Shown here: positions 1 to 11,337 of the stretch, piece by piece | How the letters are laid out: the number at the start of each line of letters is the position of its first letter | Numbering within the stretch: the first letter of the stretch is position 1 | Source: Gigaspora rosea | Taxonomy: Eukaryota > Glomeromycota > Glomeromycetes > Diversisporales > Gigasporaceae | DNA: 64,000 nt | Assembly: GCA_003550325.1 (NCBI GenBank) | Contig: QKWP01000644.1 | Location: forward strand, 56,184-120,183 | Reading direction: 5' to 3' | Notes under the pieces: generated by a model | The model's database searches: none | The model's input: only the letters and a program-made list of their open reading frames with translations | What the model was told of the DNA's origin: nothing | Made by a program: the position numbers and the translations under genes

Positions 1-700
1 ATAAAAAAAAAGGAAAACTAATCACCAAGAGCTGCTGATTCCACGTACCAGCAATTCCCAGACCCAGCGAAGCAAGACAAGACAAACCCCGTAATACTTG
101 GTGCTATTCCATGTCACAAAGAACCTACAATTCAAAGAAGAGAAAGAAATAGTTAGTAAAAACTGGAATATTACAAAAAAAATAATAAATAAAGAAAAAA
201 AAGGAAAACTACTCACCAAGAACCGCAGATTCTATGTCCCAGAAATCCAGACCCAACGAAGCAAAACAAGACAAACATCGTATAAAAAAAGAACCTAAAA
301 AAATGAAAAAGTATAAAAAAGTTAGTAAAGATACTCAAAACATCGAAAACAAATTCAACACTAGAAAAACGCACAAGACCAACTTATTAGAACACCAGAA
401 AAGAATCACAAAAATGCCGCAAAAAAACACGTATGCAAGAATGCCGAAGGAAACCCACCAAATCGTTGGAGAAACACCCCACAAGATCATTCTGCAAGTC
501 CACTCACAACGACGCAAGTTCAATTTACGAAATTTAATGGCAAGACCAACGACGAAAACGATACCAATGATGACAACCAACGACGAAGAAACTAGCAACG
601 ACTACGACACCAGCGATAACAAAACACCCAAAGACGACGGCAAAAAGTGCAAGCTAAAAAAAAAAATTAGTAATAAGTAAGCGAAAACAAAAAAAAACCC
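1..700 (+). other. A-rich low-complexity region with lysine-rich ORF
   Basis: The plus strand is rich in A and C and poor in T. It contains an ORF at 234-680 (148 codons) that is lysine/threonine rich with no recognisable domain. The composition alone would keep such a frame open, and an opposite-strand frame (335-598) is open as well. No promoter or intron signal is seen. I do not regard it as an established gene; it may be part of a repeat-derived transcript. Confidence 0.3.
11..276 (+). repeat. Direct repeat pair, about 76 bp, at 11-87 and 201-276
   Basis: Both units start with aaggaaaact, continue through tcaccaagarc and gattc, and end in agacaaac. They differ by scattered substitutions. 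The roughly 190-bp spacing suggests a tandem repeat whose other units lie left of the window. Confidence 0.65.
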
Positions 701-716
701 CCCATTACTAAAAAAA

Positions 717-749
717 AACAATAATTATCAGTCTTTGATAATCATTGTT
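717..749. repeat. Small hairpin
   Basis: Arms 717-730 and 736-749 (aacaataattatca against tgataatcattgtt) pair with one bulged base around a 5-nt loop. It lies just after the A-rich region and could be a transcript-end structure or a MITE remnant. No function is assigned. Confidence 0.4.
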
Positions 750-1500
750 TATTTAGGGGTGCATGGTCATGCGGGTGCGTGAAAACCTTTTTTCTTGTTT
801 ATATATTTGTTTATATACAAATCCAAATAGTAAAATATAGCTATACTGCTAATATTATTCAACTTGGCAATTAATCTGATTTAATATATTTGTAATTAAA
901 AAATATATTTATTTTTTTTGAATTTTACTAAATTTTACTAGTGGTAATAATTACTGCTCTTTTATAAATATTTAAAAAAACTAAGATTTGGTTATAATTA
1001 AAGTTAGAATTGGGTTAGAAATGTTATATTATATGTAAAATTTTGCACTATAAACTTTACTTAGTGCCCAAAAATAAGTTATTATAGTAAAATATTTTTG
1101 TTATCAAAAATTTTTAGAATTTTTCTTAGTTTTATTATTTTTTGGTTTGATTATACAAGATTCTATGATCTAATTAGTTGAATATATAAGTAGTAATGAT
1201 TAATACTAGCAAAATTTAGCAAAACTCTTTTTTATTATTTTTATAATAATTTGATTATTTTACTTTGTTTTACTAAAAAAAGAACTAGAATAGGGTTGGA
1301 TCAGTTACAAAAAAGACCAGTCAACTGGTTTTTGAACTAAAACAGAAGCTTTTTTTAGTTCACTAATTTAGACTGGTTTAGACTAATTAATTAGTAGCAA
1401 AAAATAAAAAGTATAACTATAGTAAATAACTGATAAAGGCATAACAAAATAATTATCAAATAATCAATAAAGGTATAACAAATAATTAGTAAATAACTAT
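750..1500. other. AT-rich intergenic DNA
   Basis: No coding frame is seen. Around 1281-1390 there is a GGTTGGATCAGT stretch and ACTGGTTT motifs. The former has an inverted near-match at about 13277-13297, beyond the LINE. Nothing else is recognisable. Confidence 0.5.
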
Positions 1501-1916
1501 CACAGATCATAATTTAAAATAAAATCTACATTCTATACTTAACCTGCTAGCCTTCTAAAACCCATTAATGCTTGTTTATTATAATTTTTTTTAAAACTAA
1601 CCCTAACCTAAAAAATGTACCCCAAAAAATTTAGTTTTTGAGATTTTATACTATCATTTCATTTTAATCTGGATTCATTATGATCTGTCACAGTTAATAA
1701 TTGTCACTGATTATAATTTAAAAAATCTACATTTTCTACTTAATCTGCTAGCCTTCTAAAACCTACTAATGCTTGTTTTTTATATATATTTTTAAAACTA
1801 ACCTTAACCCTAAACCCATAACCCTAAAAATGCACTCCAAAAAAAATTGGTTTTTGAGTTTTATACTATAATTTTCATTTTGATCTGGATTTCATTATAA
1901 TCTGCTACAATAATTA
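1501..1916. repeat. Two-unit tandem repeat, about 205 bp per unit
   Basis: Unit 1 (1501-1704) and unit 2 (1705-1916) share the same order of motifs: a CACxGATxATAATTTA start, the CTGCTAGCCTTCTAAAAC stretch, CTAACC-rich tracts, TTTTTGAG and GATCTGGATT. Each unit contains short CCCTAA-like strings, but these are irregular and internal to the unit, so they do not show a telomere. Confidence 0.7.
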
Positions 1917-2113
1917 GCTAAATATTATTAAATTATTTAATATAGAAAAAATTTTATTTATTTAATAAATTGCAAAAATTTTATTTATTTAATAATTTGC
2001 AAAAATATTATTAAAATATATTAATACTGTACTAAAATATTTTTTTATTTAATAATTAGCAAGATATTCATTTATATAAAATTAGTAAAGAATTTAATTT
2101 ATATAATAATTAG
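1917..2113. repeat. AT-rich array of about 28-bp units, interrupted by the LINE
   Basis: Degenerate units built on AATAATTAGyAAGATATTmA and ATTTATAT run up to 2113 and resume at 12752-12800 on the other side of the LINE. The LINE therefore appears to have inserted inside this array. Confidence 0.5.
2099..2113. repeat. Left copy of 15-bp direct repeat flanking the LINE (candidate TSD)
   Basis: ttatataataattag is present at 2099-2113, immediately before the T run (the minus-strand poly(A)), and again at 12752-12766. Because the host array itself repeats this motif, part of the match may predate insertion. Confidence 0.55.
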
Positions 2114-2128
2114 TTTTTTTTTTTTTTT

Positions 2129-2624
2129 GATATTAATGGTGAGACCTTGCTCTTATCTTTATTAAATTTAATGGAAACTTTTTACAATTGGAAAAAACTT
2201 CATGTTTTAAATCTAATGCTAAGAAAAAAAACTCAGACATATAGCTAGATAAACAAAAGTAGACCTAGTACTTATCTGCGGCCTAAACTAACCAGAGTGG
2301 CCAAGGCTCACCTAGATTTGGGGATTAGTTAATATACTTGAAGGGTGCATAAGATTTTTAATCCAGTGAGGATACCAATATTCTACTTTCTGAATATAGG
2401 TATTTATAATAGAGTTATTATTATTAGTTTGAGTTAAATGTGTAGTAATTACAGGAGATCCAGAAGGTATAGGCTGGTTTTGTGAAGTTGTTTGTTGGTA
2501 TTGTGATCTTGAAGTACAATATGGAATCCAAATTTTTGTATAGATTTGTTGGTTAAGATGAAGTAAAAATTTAATTGTGAGAGAGCTAGCAAGTTTTGAA
2601 AATAGATAATTTTTTGTATTATGT
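2129..2624 (-). other. LINE 3' untranslated region
   Basis: This lies between the last LINE coding segment (ends 2625) and the poly(A) tail. No further open frame is recognised. It contains a short GTTGTTTG-rich tract. Confidence 0.5.
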
Positions 2625-3014
2625 TTATTGTTCTAGTGGAATAAGACCTGATAGAGTTAAGTATAATGAAGGCTTATGTGAAAAATGGTGGATTTGAAAA
2701 CTATCAAGTTTTAAGATTTGGAAGTGAAGATTTTTAGTCTGAGTTGGAGAAATATCTAGTTTGTTAGAACTAAATATTTGGTTTAAAGAAATATTTATAA
2801 GGTCCAGCAATAGATTAGTATCTGGACAGAGGGCCCAGTGCAAAGCACTACTTGCTTGTTGGCATATATGACAAATGTTAGGGTATGATGGATATCTTTT
2901 ATGAAGAATATGTGGGAAGGGAAGCTCATCTAGTAATAATTTGACTCTAAAAGATTTTAGAGTAGAGGATTGAAAGCTGTGTGAAAAATTGGTAATTTTT
3001 TGGTATATAACCAT
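2625..3014 (-). pseudogene. LINE ORF2 C-terminus with zinc finger
   Basis: The 129-codon frame contains CHICQQ, then ALHWALCPD: a C-x2-C ... H-x3-C cluster of the kind found after the RNase H domain in many LINE ORF2 proteins. It continues the 3080-4372 segment in a different frame, so a shift lies between them (around 3015-3079). No independent start is expected; it is the tail of a polyprotein. Confidence 0.7.
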
Positions 3015-3079
3015 AAAGCATTCCAGTTAATAAGTTGTGAGATTGAGTTCCATTATTGAAAGCGATTTTGTGATGTCTA

Positions 3080-4372
3080 CTATGCAATTATATGTGCTAT
3101 GCAAATTGTTCTGATGCTGCGACGTATAGAGAGTTCCATTGGGTAGTTATCTGAGGTTGATGTATACTGAGAATTATATATATTGTTTGGATTAAAAATA
3201 AGATAAGGTGCTATGTGATGATTACGTGCTAGTTGGTCATCTTTGTTGTTAAAATCATTATCTTCATGTGCTCTAACTTTGTACAAAGTGATATTAAGAT
3301 TATATGATTTAATTAGATTAAATAGTGTGTTCCAAATTGACCAGTAGGGGATATTTAGGAAGTTTGGAAGTGGCATAGTATTGGATAAGTTTTGGAATTT
3401 AGATATAACTGATTGTGAGTCTGTATAAATTTGGATAGTACAGTTTCTGGGAGCTGTACTGATTGCAGCTAAAATTGCAAGTAATTCTGCTTTAAATGAG
3501 CATGGCCAATATTTGGTTTGTGCTTGAAAGGTGTGTATGATATTTAGGTTATCTAATTGTATCCAGCCAATTCCCATAGAGCACTGAGAGTTGACTAGAT
3601 TAATAACAGAGCCATCTGTATAAAAAGTTAGTTCTGAATAACTACTATTATAATTTGTAAAAGCCTGTAAAGTATTACAAGCTTGACTTGGTTCAAATAT
3701 AGAAGGTAGTTGTGTAGTAGAAATATTAAGATTTGGTAATGGTGGTATTTGAATTGGGTTTCTAAGTGCAATTGAGTATATAAGGTCTAGAAAATTAGCA
3801 TTTAAGTTAATTGTTTTGTCAGGATTTAGTCTGCCAAAGAATTTTGTAGCATGACTAGTAGGTATTAGAATAGTATATTTGGTTTGGATTATTTTAGTAT
3901 TAAGAGGACAGTTACTACATGATGATATAGTAATTGGAGAAGTTGGATATAAGTTTGTAAATTGTGTTTGAAAAGAACATTGCCAGTATGTTATTAGTGT
4001 AAAGTCTGATGTAGTTGGTTGGCGACGAGCTTTGCCTATAATGACTTGATCATTTAAAAGTGTAATAAGCCAAGGTTTGGCATGTTTTGAAAAGTGACTA
4101 GTAGTGTAGCTATAGTAGTTTGTAGAAGGTAGGTTTATATGTAAATAGATAGCACGTTCATAAGAGTGGCTAGTAACTTTATCTTCTAGGAAGGTAAACC
4201 ATTGAGGAGTTCTGCCTTTAGGAATTTTGTGTAGTCTTGGTGAAATGTGTTTCCATTCTAACAGACATGAGTTGTCATATGTTGTGAGTTGGTCAAGAAA
4301 AAGTAGATGATGGTGCCAAATTTGTTTTTTAAAAGTTGTATATTTAGGATGTGAAGCCAGAATAGATTCCAA
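3080..4372 (-). pseudogene. LINE ORF2 segment with RNase H domain
   Basis: This 430-codon frame holds the ribonuclease H signature. The first Asp is in FYTDGS, the Glu in KAELLAI, the second Asp in IYTDSQSV, and a late VRAHEDN and NKDDQLAR carries the His and final Asp. All expected acidic residues are visible, so this stretch may be biochemically intact although the whole ORF is not. The N-terminal half is the thumb/connection region after the reverse transcriptase. RNase H would remove the RNA strand of the RNA:DNA hybrid during element copying. Confidence 0.85.
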
Positions 4373-5139
4373 AGAAATTGAACCTTCTTGGATTACAAAA
4401 GGAACATTGTAATAAGAGTTAGTACTTATTGACCAGTTTAGGTGCTTGAATAGCTGGATTATTTTAAAGGTTGTAGTTAATTTGTTAGGACCATCAATTG
4501 TAGGGTTAGGGTGTAAAAAAATGCTAATAGGTGACCAAAGGTTATTTTGAAGTTGTTGAACTCTAATAAGAGTAGTAGTACTTAATAGATTGTTGTTGTT
4601 TAATCTCTTAATAAAGTTAGATATATGATGTTGGAGTTGAATGTCCCAGATGTTTTTAATATTGTAAATTTGGGGTGGAGTAAAGTACTAGTAGAGATTG
4701 TATGGTTGAGTTTGGCTTTATGCTTGATTAATCCTATGTGCTGTGTTAGAATTTTGTTACATGTTGGCTGACTTAGTACAATATTTTGTAACCGGTATTC
4801 TATTGTGGAAATAATGACAGTATTAATAATATAACATGCTTGGGTATCGGTAATTTGTTTTGTATGAGCAATTTGTATAAGCTGGTTTGATTCAGCAATT
4901 ATAAGTCGAGTTTGTTGAAATTGTTTATTATCTAAAGTAAACCAACATTCTAAAAATTTAAAAGGCTGATTTGGTTGTTGTAAAGGAAGAGGATGATTGT
5001 TGTATATAATTGGGTTGTAGTTTTGTTGCTTGATATTGGTTAAAAGTATTGATTTGGCGGGATTAACTTGAATATTTCTATAGAATAAAAGGACTCAGCA
5101 ATAGTAAGTATTTTGGAAAGCTCTGTTTGGGAGGGTGCT

Positions 5140-5965
5140 ATTCATAGGGTATCATCCATATAAGCTAGCACAGAACATTTAGTTTGTAAATTGTCAGTTG
5201 AAAAATTTTTAAGATTGGTAAACCAAGATGTTTCAATTGTATAACCAGATGAGTTAGAGTATATATAAGAGATAAGAGAATCATAGTAGATTTGCCAGAG
5301 AAGGGTGTTATTGTTTCTCCTTGGTCAATACCATTTTGAACATTGTAAGACTGTATAAGTCCCAAATTAGTAATAACATTGTTTTGTCGATCAGTTAAGA
5401 TGTTAAGGAGAGTGTTAACAATATTAGTAGGCAGAAGTAGACGTGTAAGGGCATGTTCTAAAAGAGTAAGATTTACAGAGTCATAGGCTTTACTCATATC
5501 TTGTGATAGGAGCCAAAGCTCTTTGTGGTTACAGTTTGCATCTTCTATAAGATTGTTGGGGATATGGATAGGGATAGATGTACTATTTCCAGAAAGAGCA
5601 ACATAGTTATATGGTGAAAGGATAGGATGCTGTGAAAAGACTTGATTTAGTCTATTGGTAATGATTTTGGTATAGATTTTTCTAGTATATTCAATAAGGC
5701 TTATTGGATGTGTGAGATTGAGATTACCATCAAAAGAATTATTTTTTGGAATAGGAAAGATACTTCCTTTTTTCCATTGCTTGGGAATTGAGTTTTGTAT
5801 AAGACATCAGTTAAAAAGGATATAAGGATAGTAATACCAGCTGAGTTGAAATGTTTGAATATTTCATAACTTATGCCTGTAGGGCCACAGGCTTTGCCAT
5901 TAGGAAGTTGAGAAATTGTTTGAATAATCTCTTCTTCTGTTATAGGCAGAGTTAATGGAATATCC
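5140..5965 (-). pseudogene. LINE reverse transcriptase core
   Basis: Three motif blocks are visible in different frames. Around 5870-5940 the early RT region reads ISQLPNGKACGPTGIS. At 5165-5497 are DMSKAYDSVN (first catalytic Asp) and NGIDQGETITP. At about 5150-5166 is AYMDDT, the YxDD box with the two catalytic Asp. They are separated by frameshifts, so the enzyme is not made as written. The open frame 5165-5497 is only one fragment. The domain would carry out target-primed reverse transcription. Confidence 0.85.
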
Positions 5966-6086
5966 TATTCAGACTTAATATGTGGTAGTGGATGGTATTG
6001 TTGGTGCCAGAAATTATTATATAAGTTTTGATTAATAGGCCTATATGCAGTCCAGTTATTGAAATGTGACTGGATATGTTGCTTGA

Positions 6087-6887
6087 TTAAAGTTGGATCA
6101 GTAATAAGTTGGTTTTGGAGCTTAATATTTGTAAAATGAACAGGAGTTTGTAGCAATCAAATATACTATTTATATCCTGTATAGGTTTAGTTACAAGAGA
6201 TTCACATTTATTTTCAGAGGCTTGGTTAATTTGTTGTTGAAGAAGAAGAGAGTATTCTAAATGGTATGCATGATATATTTGTTTCCAAATACTTTGTGCA
6301 TGTAGAAGCCATGTTTGAATTTGATTAGAATCAAGCGATCTAAGGAAGTTGAGATTACACTTTGCTTTTGAGTTGATAAATAAAATATGTGAATTAATGT
6401 GAGATAAGTAATTAATAGAATTGCTTTTTAAGAGTTTAATAAGTTGTCCTAGTTTTTTGAGACCAGTATGAAGTGCAGTACAGTGTGGTGTGTATTTGTG
6501 ATTATAACTTTGTTTACGAGTTTTTTTGTTAGGAATTTTTTGAATTGCAGCCTGTATAGTACAATATTGTATTTTATGCCAGGTTGTATCAATACTTTCT
6601 TGTGTGTTAGTTGAGAGTGGAACTTGGTTTTTGGTGAATAGCTGAGATAATAAATCAGAATACTCTGTCCATTGGTCTGAGCTCATTGTTTTGTAGTTAA
6701 AAATTCTGCGACTAATCCCAGTATGAAGGCGTGAAGGTTTGCTATAGGCATTAGGAAATGTCCAAGAAGTAAATAGAATAAGATGGTCACTAAGNAAAAA
6801 TTCTGCGACTAATCCCAGTATGAAGGCGTGAAGGTTTGCTATAGGCATTAGGAAATGTCCAAGAAGTAAATAGAATAAGATGGTCAC
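6087..6887 (-). pseudogene. LINE ORF2 linker between endonuclease and RT
   Basis: The frame runs through the single N at 6795, where 96 bp are repeated, so the first part of the apparent protein is duplicated. The real content is the LINE linker: SSDQWTEYSDLLSQLF, KIPNKKTRKQSYNHK and a helical stretch. It follows the endonuclease end (SDHLILFTSW) in the same element. There is no independent start. Confidence 0.65.
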
Positions 6888-6891
6888 TAAG
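6699..6891. repeat. 96-bp repeat across single N (assembly join)
   Basis: 6699-6794 and 6796-6891 appear identical and are separated by one N at 6795. The repeated sequence is LINE coding DNA, and the frame is sensible only with one copy. Confidence 0.9.
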
Positions 6892-7121
6892 AGTGCTAGT
6901 TTGGCTATTATTTAGATTATAAGAAAGAAGAAATTGTATATTAAATGAGTCAGTCCAGATGTAGTCTATTCTGCTATTATTAATTCCATTTGACCAAGTG
7001 TAGTGTTTATTGTTATAGTGGGCTCCAATATCAAACATGTTTGAGCGATGTAAAAAGTTTATAAGTTTATATTTTGATGCTGAACTAGTTGTGTTATTAT
7101 GTGTGTTAAAGTCTCACAGGA
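6790..7121 (-). pseudogene. LINE endonuclease, C-terminal half
   Basis: It contains DFNTHNN preceded by a TGA where the family has Gly (the conserved GDFN motif is written IIL-stop-DFN near 7110-7121), then HYTWSNG, SRIDYIW and TLSDHLILF. These are the late motifs of the endonuclease/exonuclease/phosphatase fold, including the catalytic SDH. The premature TGA inactivates translation at this point. Confidence 0.8.
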
Positions 7122-8435
7122 TTATAGGGTGTAGATTAGATTGTTGAGCCTGTAAAATCCAGTTGATAACCTGATTTTAGTTTGATTTCTTTTGTTTGAA
7201 TCAGTAGATGAAAGATAAACTGATATAATACGAAGCTTAATATTGCCTTTGAAAAACAAGTCCAAAGCAATAGCTCCTCTTGAGTAAGTATGACAACTGT
7301 GTACATGAGGTTTAAGATGGTTGCGAATCATAATGGCAGTGCCTTCGATTGAGCTTTCAGAATTTGCCCAGTAGTAGGTAAATAGATTATTGTTGCAGAA
7401 AGAAAGTTTTGTTTTGGATGAGATTTTAGTTTCAGTAATACATGCAATTGAGATATTGTAGTTAATACAGTAGTCTTGCCAGATTTGCCTTTTGGAAGCA
7501 ACATTAAAACCTCTAATATTGTGTGTAACAATGTTTAGGTGCAAGTTTTGCAGAAGATCTTGGGTATTAGAAGAAGAGCCTCTACTTGGAGGTGTTGAAA
7601 TTGGAGTAGGAAGTGGTATTTGTAAATTGTTGTTGAATGATATAGGGGTCGTATTGGTAGTAGAGTTTAATGTTGTATAGTGTTGTAAGTTGGGTGTTGA
7701 AAAAGGAAGATTATTAGAAAGGATTGGTATTTGAAAACTATTATTGAATGATTTAAGCTCTATATTACAGAAGGTTGGTAGCTCCCCTAAAGGTGAAATT
7801 ATGAAGTGACCTGGTAGTAAGTTTTCATATGGAAAGTAAATATGTGCTTCTATGAAGAAATAGTCAATTTGAGGATGTGGTTTGACAGAAATTTTAATAT
7901 ATTGGTCTGAATAGAACATGGGGTAATGTTCTAGTATATATTGTAAGAAAGTGCCTACAGTTTGTGGAGAAGGTAGGGTTTGTAGTCTGTGATAGTAAAG
8001 AAATTTATTGTAACATGCTGTTGCGTTATATATTTCAGGAGAGTTAAGGTTAGAATAATTATAGTTTCTGTCATCTAAGGAGTTTGTAGGAATTTCAATT
8101 TCTTTGTCACTAAAATCTTTTACAAGTAGCGATTCATCATAAGTTTCTGATATTAGGTAGTTGCTAGAGTTGGTATTAGTTGATAGCAAAGAGGTATTGA
8201 GGGAGTATTGTACTTCAGAATGAAATGAAGATATGATATCTGAAGTATTATGGTTGTCTTCTGTAGAGACGCTCGCCATTTTAAGCTCAGTTCTCACAGC
8301 TGCGCAGGATACCATAGCCTGCCCTGTACATTGGATCTGGCTGTCATAATCTTGGTCCTCCGCGTAAATAGGCTTTCCTGACCACCTACTTACATCATTC
8401 TCCTCTGAATATGGCCCACAAAAAGTGGAGGACAT
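7122..8435 (-). pseudogene. LINE ORF2 N-terminus and endonuclease first half
   Basis: This is a 437-codon frame. Residues about 1-60 have less AT-rich composition than the rest and carry several Cys. The middle is Ser/Thr/Asn-rich linker. From about residue 300 comes LNIVTHNIRGF (metal-binding Asn), ACITETKIS (catalytic Glu) and GTAIMIRN, the start of an apurinic-type endonuclease. The start at 8435 (MSSTFCGPY) is the first Met, but an open frame continues upstream of it (ENIEAATASEIK), so ORF1 and ORF2 may be one polyprotein. The frame ends at the TGA described in the next segment. Confidence 0.8.
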
Positions 8436-8482
8436 TTTAATTTCAGAGGCGGTAGCTGCTTCTATGTTCTCTACAGAAGACT

Positions 8483-8977
8483 TTAGTGAAAAGATTGATG
8501 GGATTCTTTTGAAGTAGAATCTTTTATATTTGATAATGGGTTATAGAAAAGAGCATTTGTAAAGTTTGGTTTAATGATATTGTAATGATTAATAATAAGT
8601 TGCTCTGCCTGTGGTAAATGGTTTTTGGTAAATTGAGTACGAATTTGGGCAAAGGTTTGTCTAGGGTTTTTAAGAATTTCAAAATAGGAAATAATCCTAC
8701 CAATAAATGAGGGATCTGTAGTTTGTTTAAGGAGTTTGTGTATAGATTCATCATAAGAAAGGTTATATATATTATCATTTTTGGCAGCAGCTTTAAGATA
8801 TTCATTAAAGTATAAATAAAAGTAGAATGTATTTCGTTTGATATTTGATTTAGCATTATTATTGAGCTTATAGAAGTTATTAGCTTCATTTGCAAGATCT
8901 GAGAAAGTTTGAGCTGGAAATGGTTTAGAAAAGGTAGCAGAACAAGTTCCATTTTTTTCAAAGATTGTATAGTTCAA
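8483..8977 (-). pseudogene. LINE ORF1 C-terminal segment
   Basis: A 164-codon frame with no ATG start: it opens at a TTG overlapping the stop of the preceding segment (TTGA), which points to a frameshift rather than a new gene. The product is Asn/Lys/Tyr-rich and helical, without a recognised domain. Part of it recurs at 9773-9981 because of the assembly duplication. Confidence 0.5.
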
Positions 8978-10776
8978 AGTAAGTGAATAATAGATTTAAA
9001 TTGTTTGGGGGAACTAGAGGATGGTGTAGGTGCTGGATATAGGTTGAGAGATTCCTTATAGTAGTGTTGATAAATATTTTGATAGGTGTGTTTGTTGGCA
9101 AATTCTGGGTTTGAAATATTGATATTAAGAATTTCACATGCATGTTCATTTGCATTGCAGGTATGAATATGGTAGAGAGTAGCTTTAGCTACTGCTTCTC
9201 TTCGTTCACTAAGAGAGGTAATTTGAGAAAAATCAAAAGAGGATGGTAGAAGTTTTTTACATTCAGTAGCTAGTGTCATAGCAACTTCATGCTTGATGTG
9301 ATTATATATTTTTTTTGTTGTAGTTTCTGATAAGTTACTGAATTGTCTAGCATAAGTTGGATGAAAGAATCAAACCATTTATTAAGATCTTGTATAAAGG
9401 GTTTAAGGGAAGGAATTCTAAAGTTTTGAGAGAATTGTTGTTTAGGAATATTGAGAGCTACATTAATGTTATATTTGTCATCATTTTGGATTTGAAAGAG
9501 AGATTTGTTAGGTGTATCCTCACTAATGCATAGTGAATTTTAAAGCGAATGGGTTTAATATTAAGTTCATCAATAAACTTTTGGGCATGAATAGTTTGAT
9601 ATTTATTTTGAAGAAATAAGTGTATACGAGCAAGATTCAAAGCGACTTGGTTATGGTTATGGATACTATAAGGAGGAATAGAGCTTAAAGATGATAAGAT
9701 TTTTTTGTAAATAAGTTGAGTAAAGAGTTTAGTTGTAAACTGAAGAAATAGAGATTTAAAAGTATCAAGGANATATTATCATTTTTGGCAGCAGCTTTAA
9801 GATATTCATTAAAGTATAAATAAAAGTAGAATGTATTTCGTTTGATATTTGATTTAGCATTATTATTGAGCTTATAGAAGTTATTAGCTTCATTTGCAAG
9901 ATCTGAGAAAGTTTGAGCTGGAAATGGTTTAGAAAAGGTAGCAGAACAAGTTCCATTTTTTTCAAAGATTGTATAGTTCAAAGTAAGTGAATAATAGATT
10001 TAAATTGTTTGGGGGAACTAGAGGATGGTGTAGGTGCTGGATATAGGTTGAGAGATTCCTTATAGTAGTGTTGATAAATATTTTGATAGGTGTGTTTGTT
10101 GGCAAATTCTGGGTTTGAAATATTGATATTAAGAATTTCACATGCATGTTCATTTGCATTGCAGGTATGAATATGGTAGAGAGTAGCTTTAGCTACTGCT
10201 TCTCTTCGTTCACTAAGAGAGGTAATTTGAGAAAAATCAAAAGAGGATGGTAGAAGTTTTTTACATTCAGTAGCTAGTGTCATAGCAACTTCATGCTTGA
10301 TGTGATTATATATTTTTTTTGTTGTAGTTTCTGATAAGTTACTGAATTGTCTAGCATAAGTTGGATGAAAGAATCAAACCATTTATTAAGATCTTGTATA
10401 AAGGGTTTAAGGGAAGGAATTCTAAAGTTTTGAGAGAATTGTTGTTTAGGAATATTGAGAGCTACATTAATGTTATATTTGTCATCATTTTGGATTTGAA
10501 AGAGAGATTTGTTAGGTGTATCCTCACTAAATGCATAGTGAATTTTGAAGCGAATGGGTTTAATATTAAGTTCATCAATAAACTTTTGGGCATGAATAGT
10601 TTGATATTTATTTTGAAGAAATAAGTGTATACGAGCAAGATTCAAAGCGACTTGGTTATGGTTATGGATACTATAAGGAGGAATAGAGCTTAAAGATGAT
10701 AAGATTTTTTTGTAAATAAGTTGAGTAAAGAGTTTAGTTGTAAACTGAAGAAATAGAGATTTAAAAGTATCAAGGA
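8769..10776. repeat. About 1.0-kb repeat across single N (assembly join)
   Basis: 8769-9771 (1003 bp) and 9773-10776 (1004 bp) are almost identical, with one N at 9772 between them. Visible differences are a missing A near 9527 (cactaatgc versus cactaaatgc) and one A/G difference shortly after. The copy at 9773-10776 keeps the longer ORF1 frame, so the other copy carries the error. Confidence 0.9.
9978..10283 (-). pseudogene. LINE ORF1 middle segment
   Basis: A 101-codon frame starting MTLATECKK; the ATG overlaps the preceding stop as ATGA. An identical frame exists at 8974-9279 because of the duplicated block. It contains CNANEHACEI, with paired Cys/His, but no assignable domain. The ATGA overlap could be a -1 shift site or a sequence error. 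Confidence 0.5.
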
Positions 10777-11293
10777 TAATACAAAAAGGAATTATAGAAT
10801 TTTTGTCAAGTGAGGGATTTGCTTCAAGAATTAGATCAAGAAGAAATTTAGGCTGTTTTCCAGCTAGTGATGCCATTAAGTATTTAAAGGTATGTCTGAA
10901 TTCTTTTGGATTTTTGTTATTATTATTGTTAAAAGTAGTATCAGTAGGGTTGCCAGAGGTATTATCTATATCCATTGAAGAGACTTGTGAATCTTCAGTT
11001 GAAGTAAGTGGACCAAGAGTTGAAAAAAGAGGATTAGTTGAAGATTTTAATTTACTAGAATATGTGTGTTTAACAGGTGGTTGGGTTTGAGAAGTTTGAA
11101 AAGTTTCATTTGTATTAATATTAGAGAGTGGCTTTGCTGAAGATTGGGTAGAAAGAACAGTAGATTGGGTTGAAGAAGTGGATATTAATATATCTAAAGA
11201 AGTAGTATAGATTGGTGAATTAAAGGTTGTTGTTTGGGGATCTCCTTGGGATGATTGTGAGGTATTTTGTAAATTTTGAAAAATTGGAGTCAA
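10280..11293 (-). pseudogene. LINE ORF1 main segment
   Basis: A 337-codon frame. Residues about 1-130 are Ser/Thr/Gln-rich and probably disordered. Residues about 135-335 are helical and more conserved-looking (KYLMASLAGKQPKFLLDLI, IDELNIKPIRFKIHYAFSED). No RRM is visible. An ORF1 protein normally packages the element RNA. The N-terminal exon-like part continues upstream in another frame to 11903. Confidence 0.6.
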
Positions 11294-11337
11294 GTTTTTT
11301 CTGGGATCTTCAAGATGAGAAATAGTAGATGAGATAT

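Noticed and set aside
98..598. Overlapping open frames on both strands (98-298, 335-598)
   Set aside because: They are by-products of A/C-rich composition; no domain, start context or splice signal.
1590..1835. Telomere-like CCCTAA strings
   Set aside because: They are irregular and part of a 205-bp tandem unit, not a terminal array.
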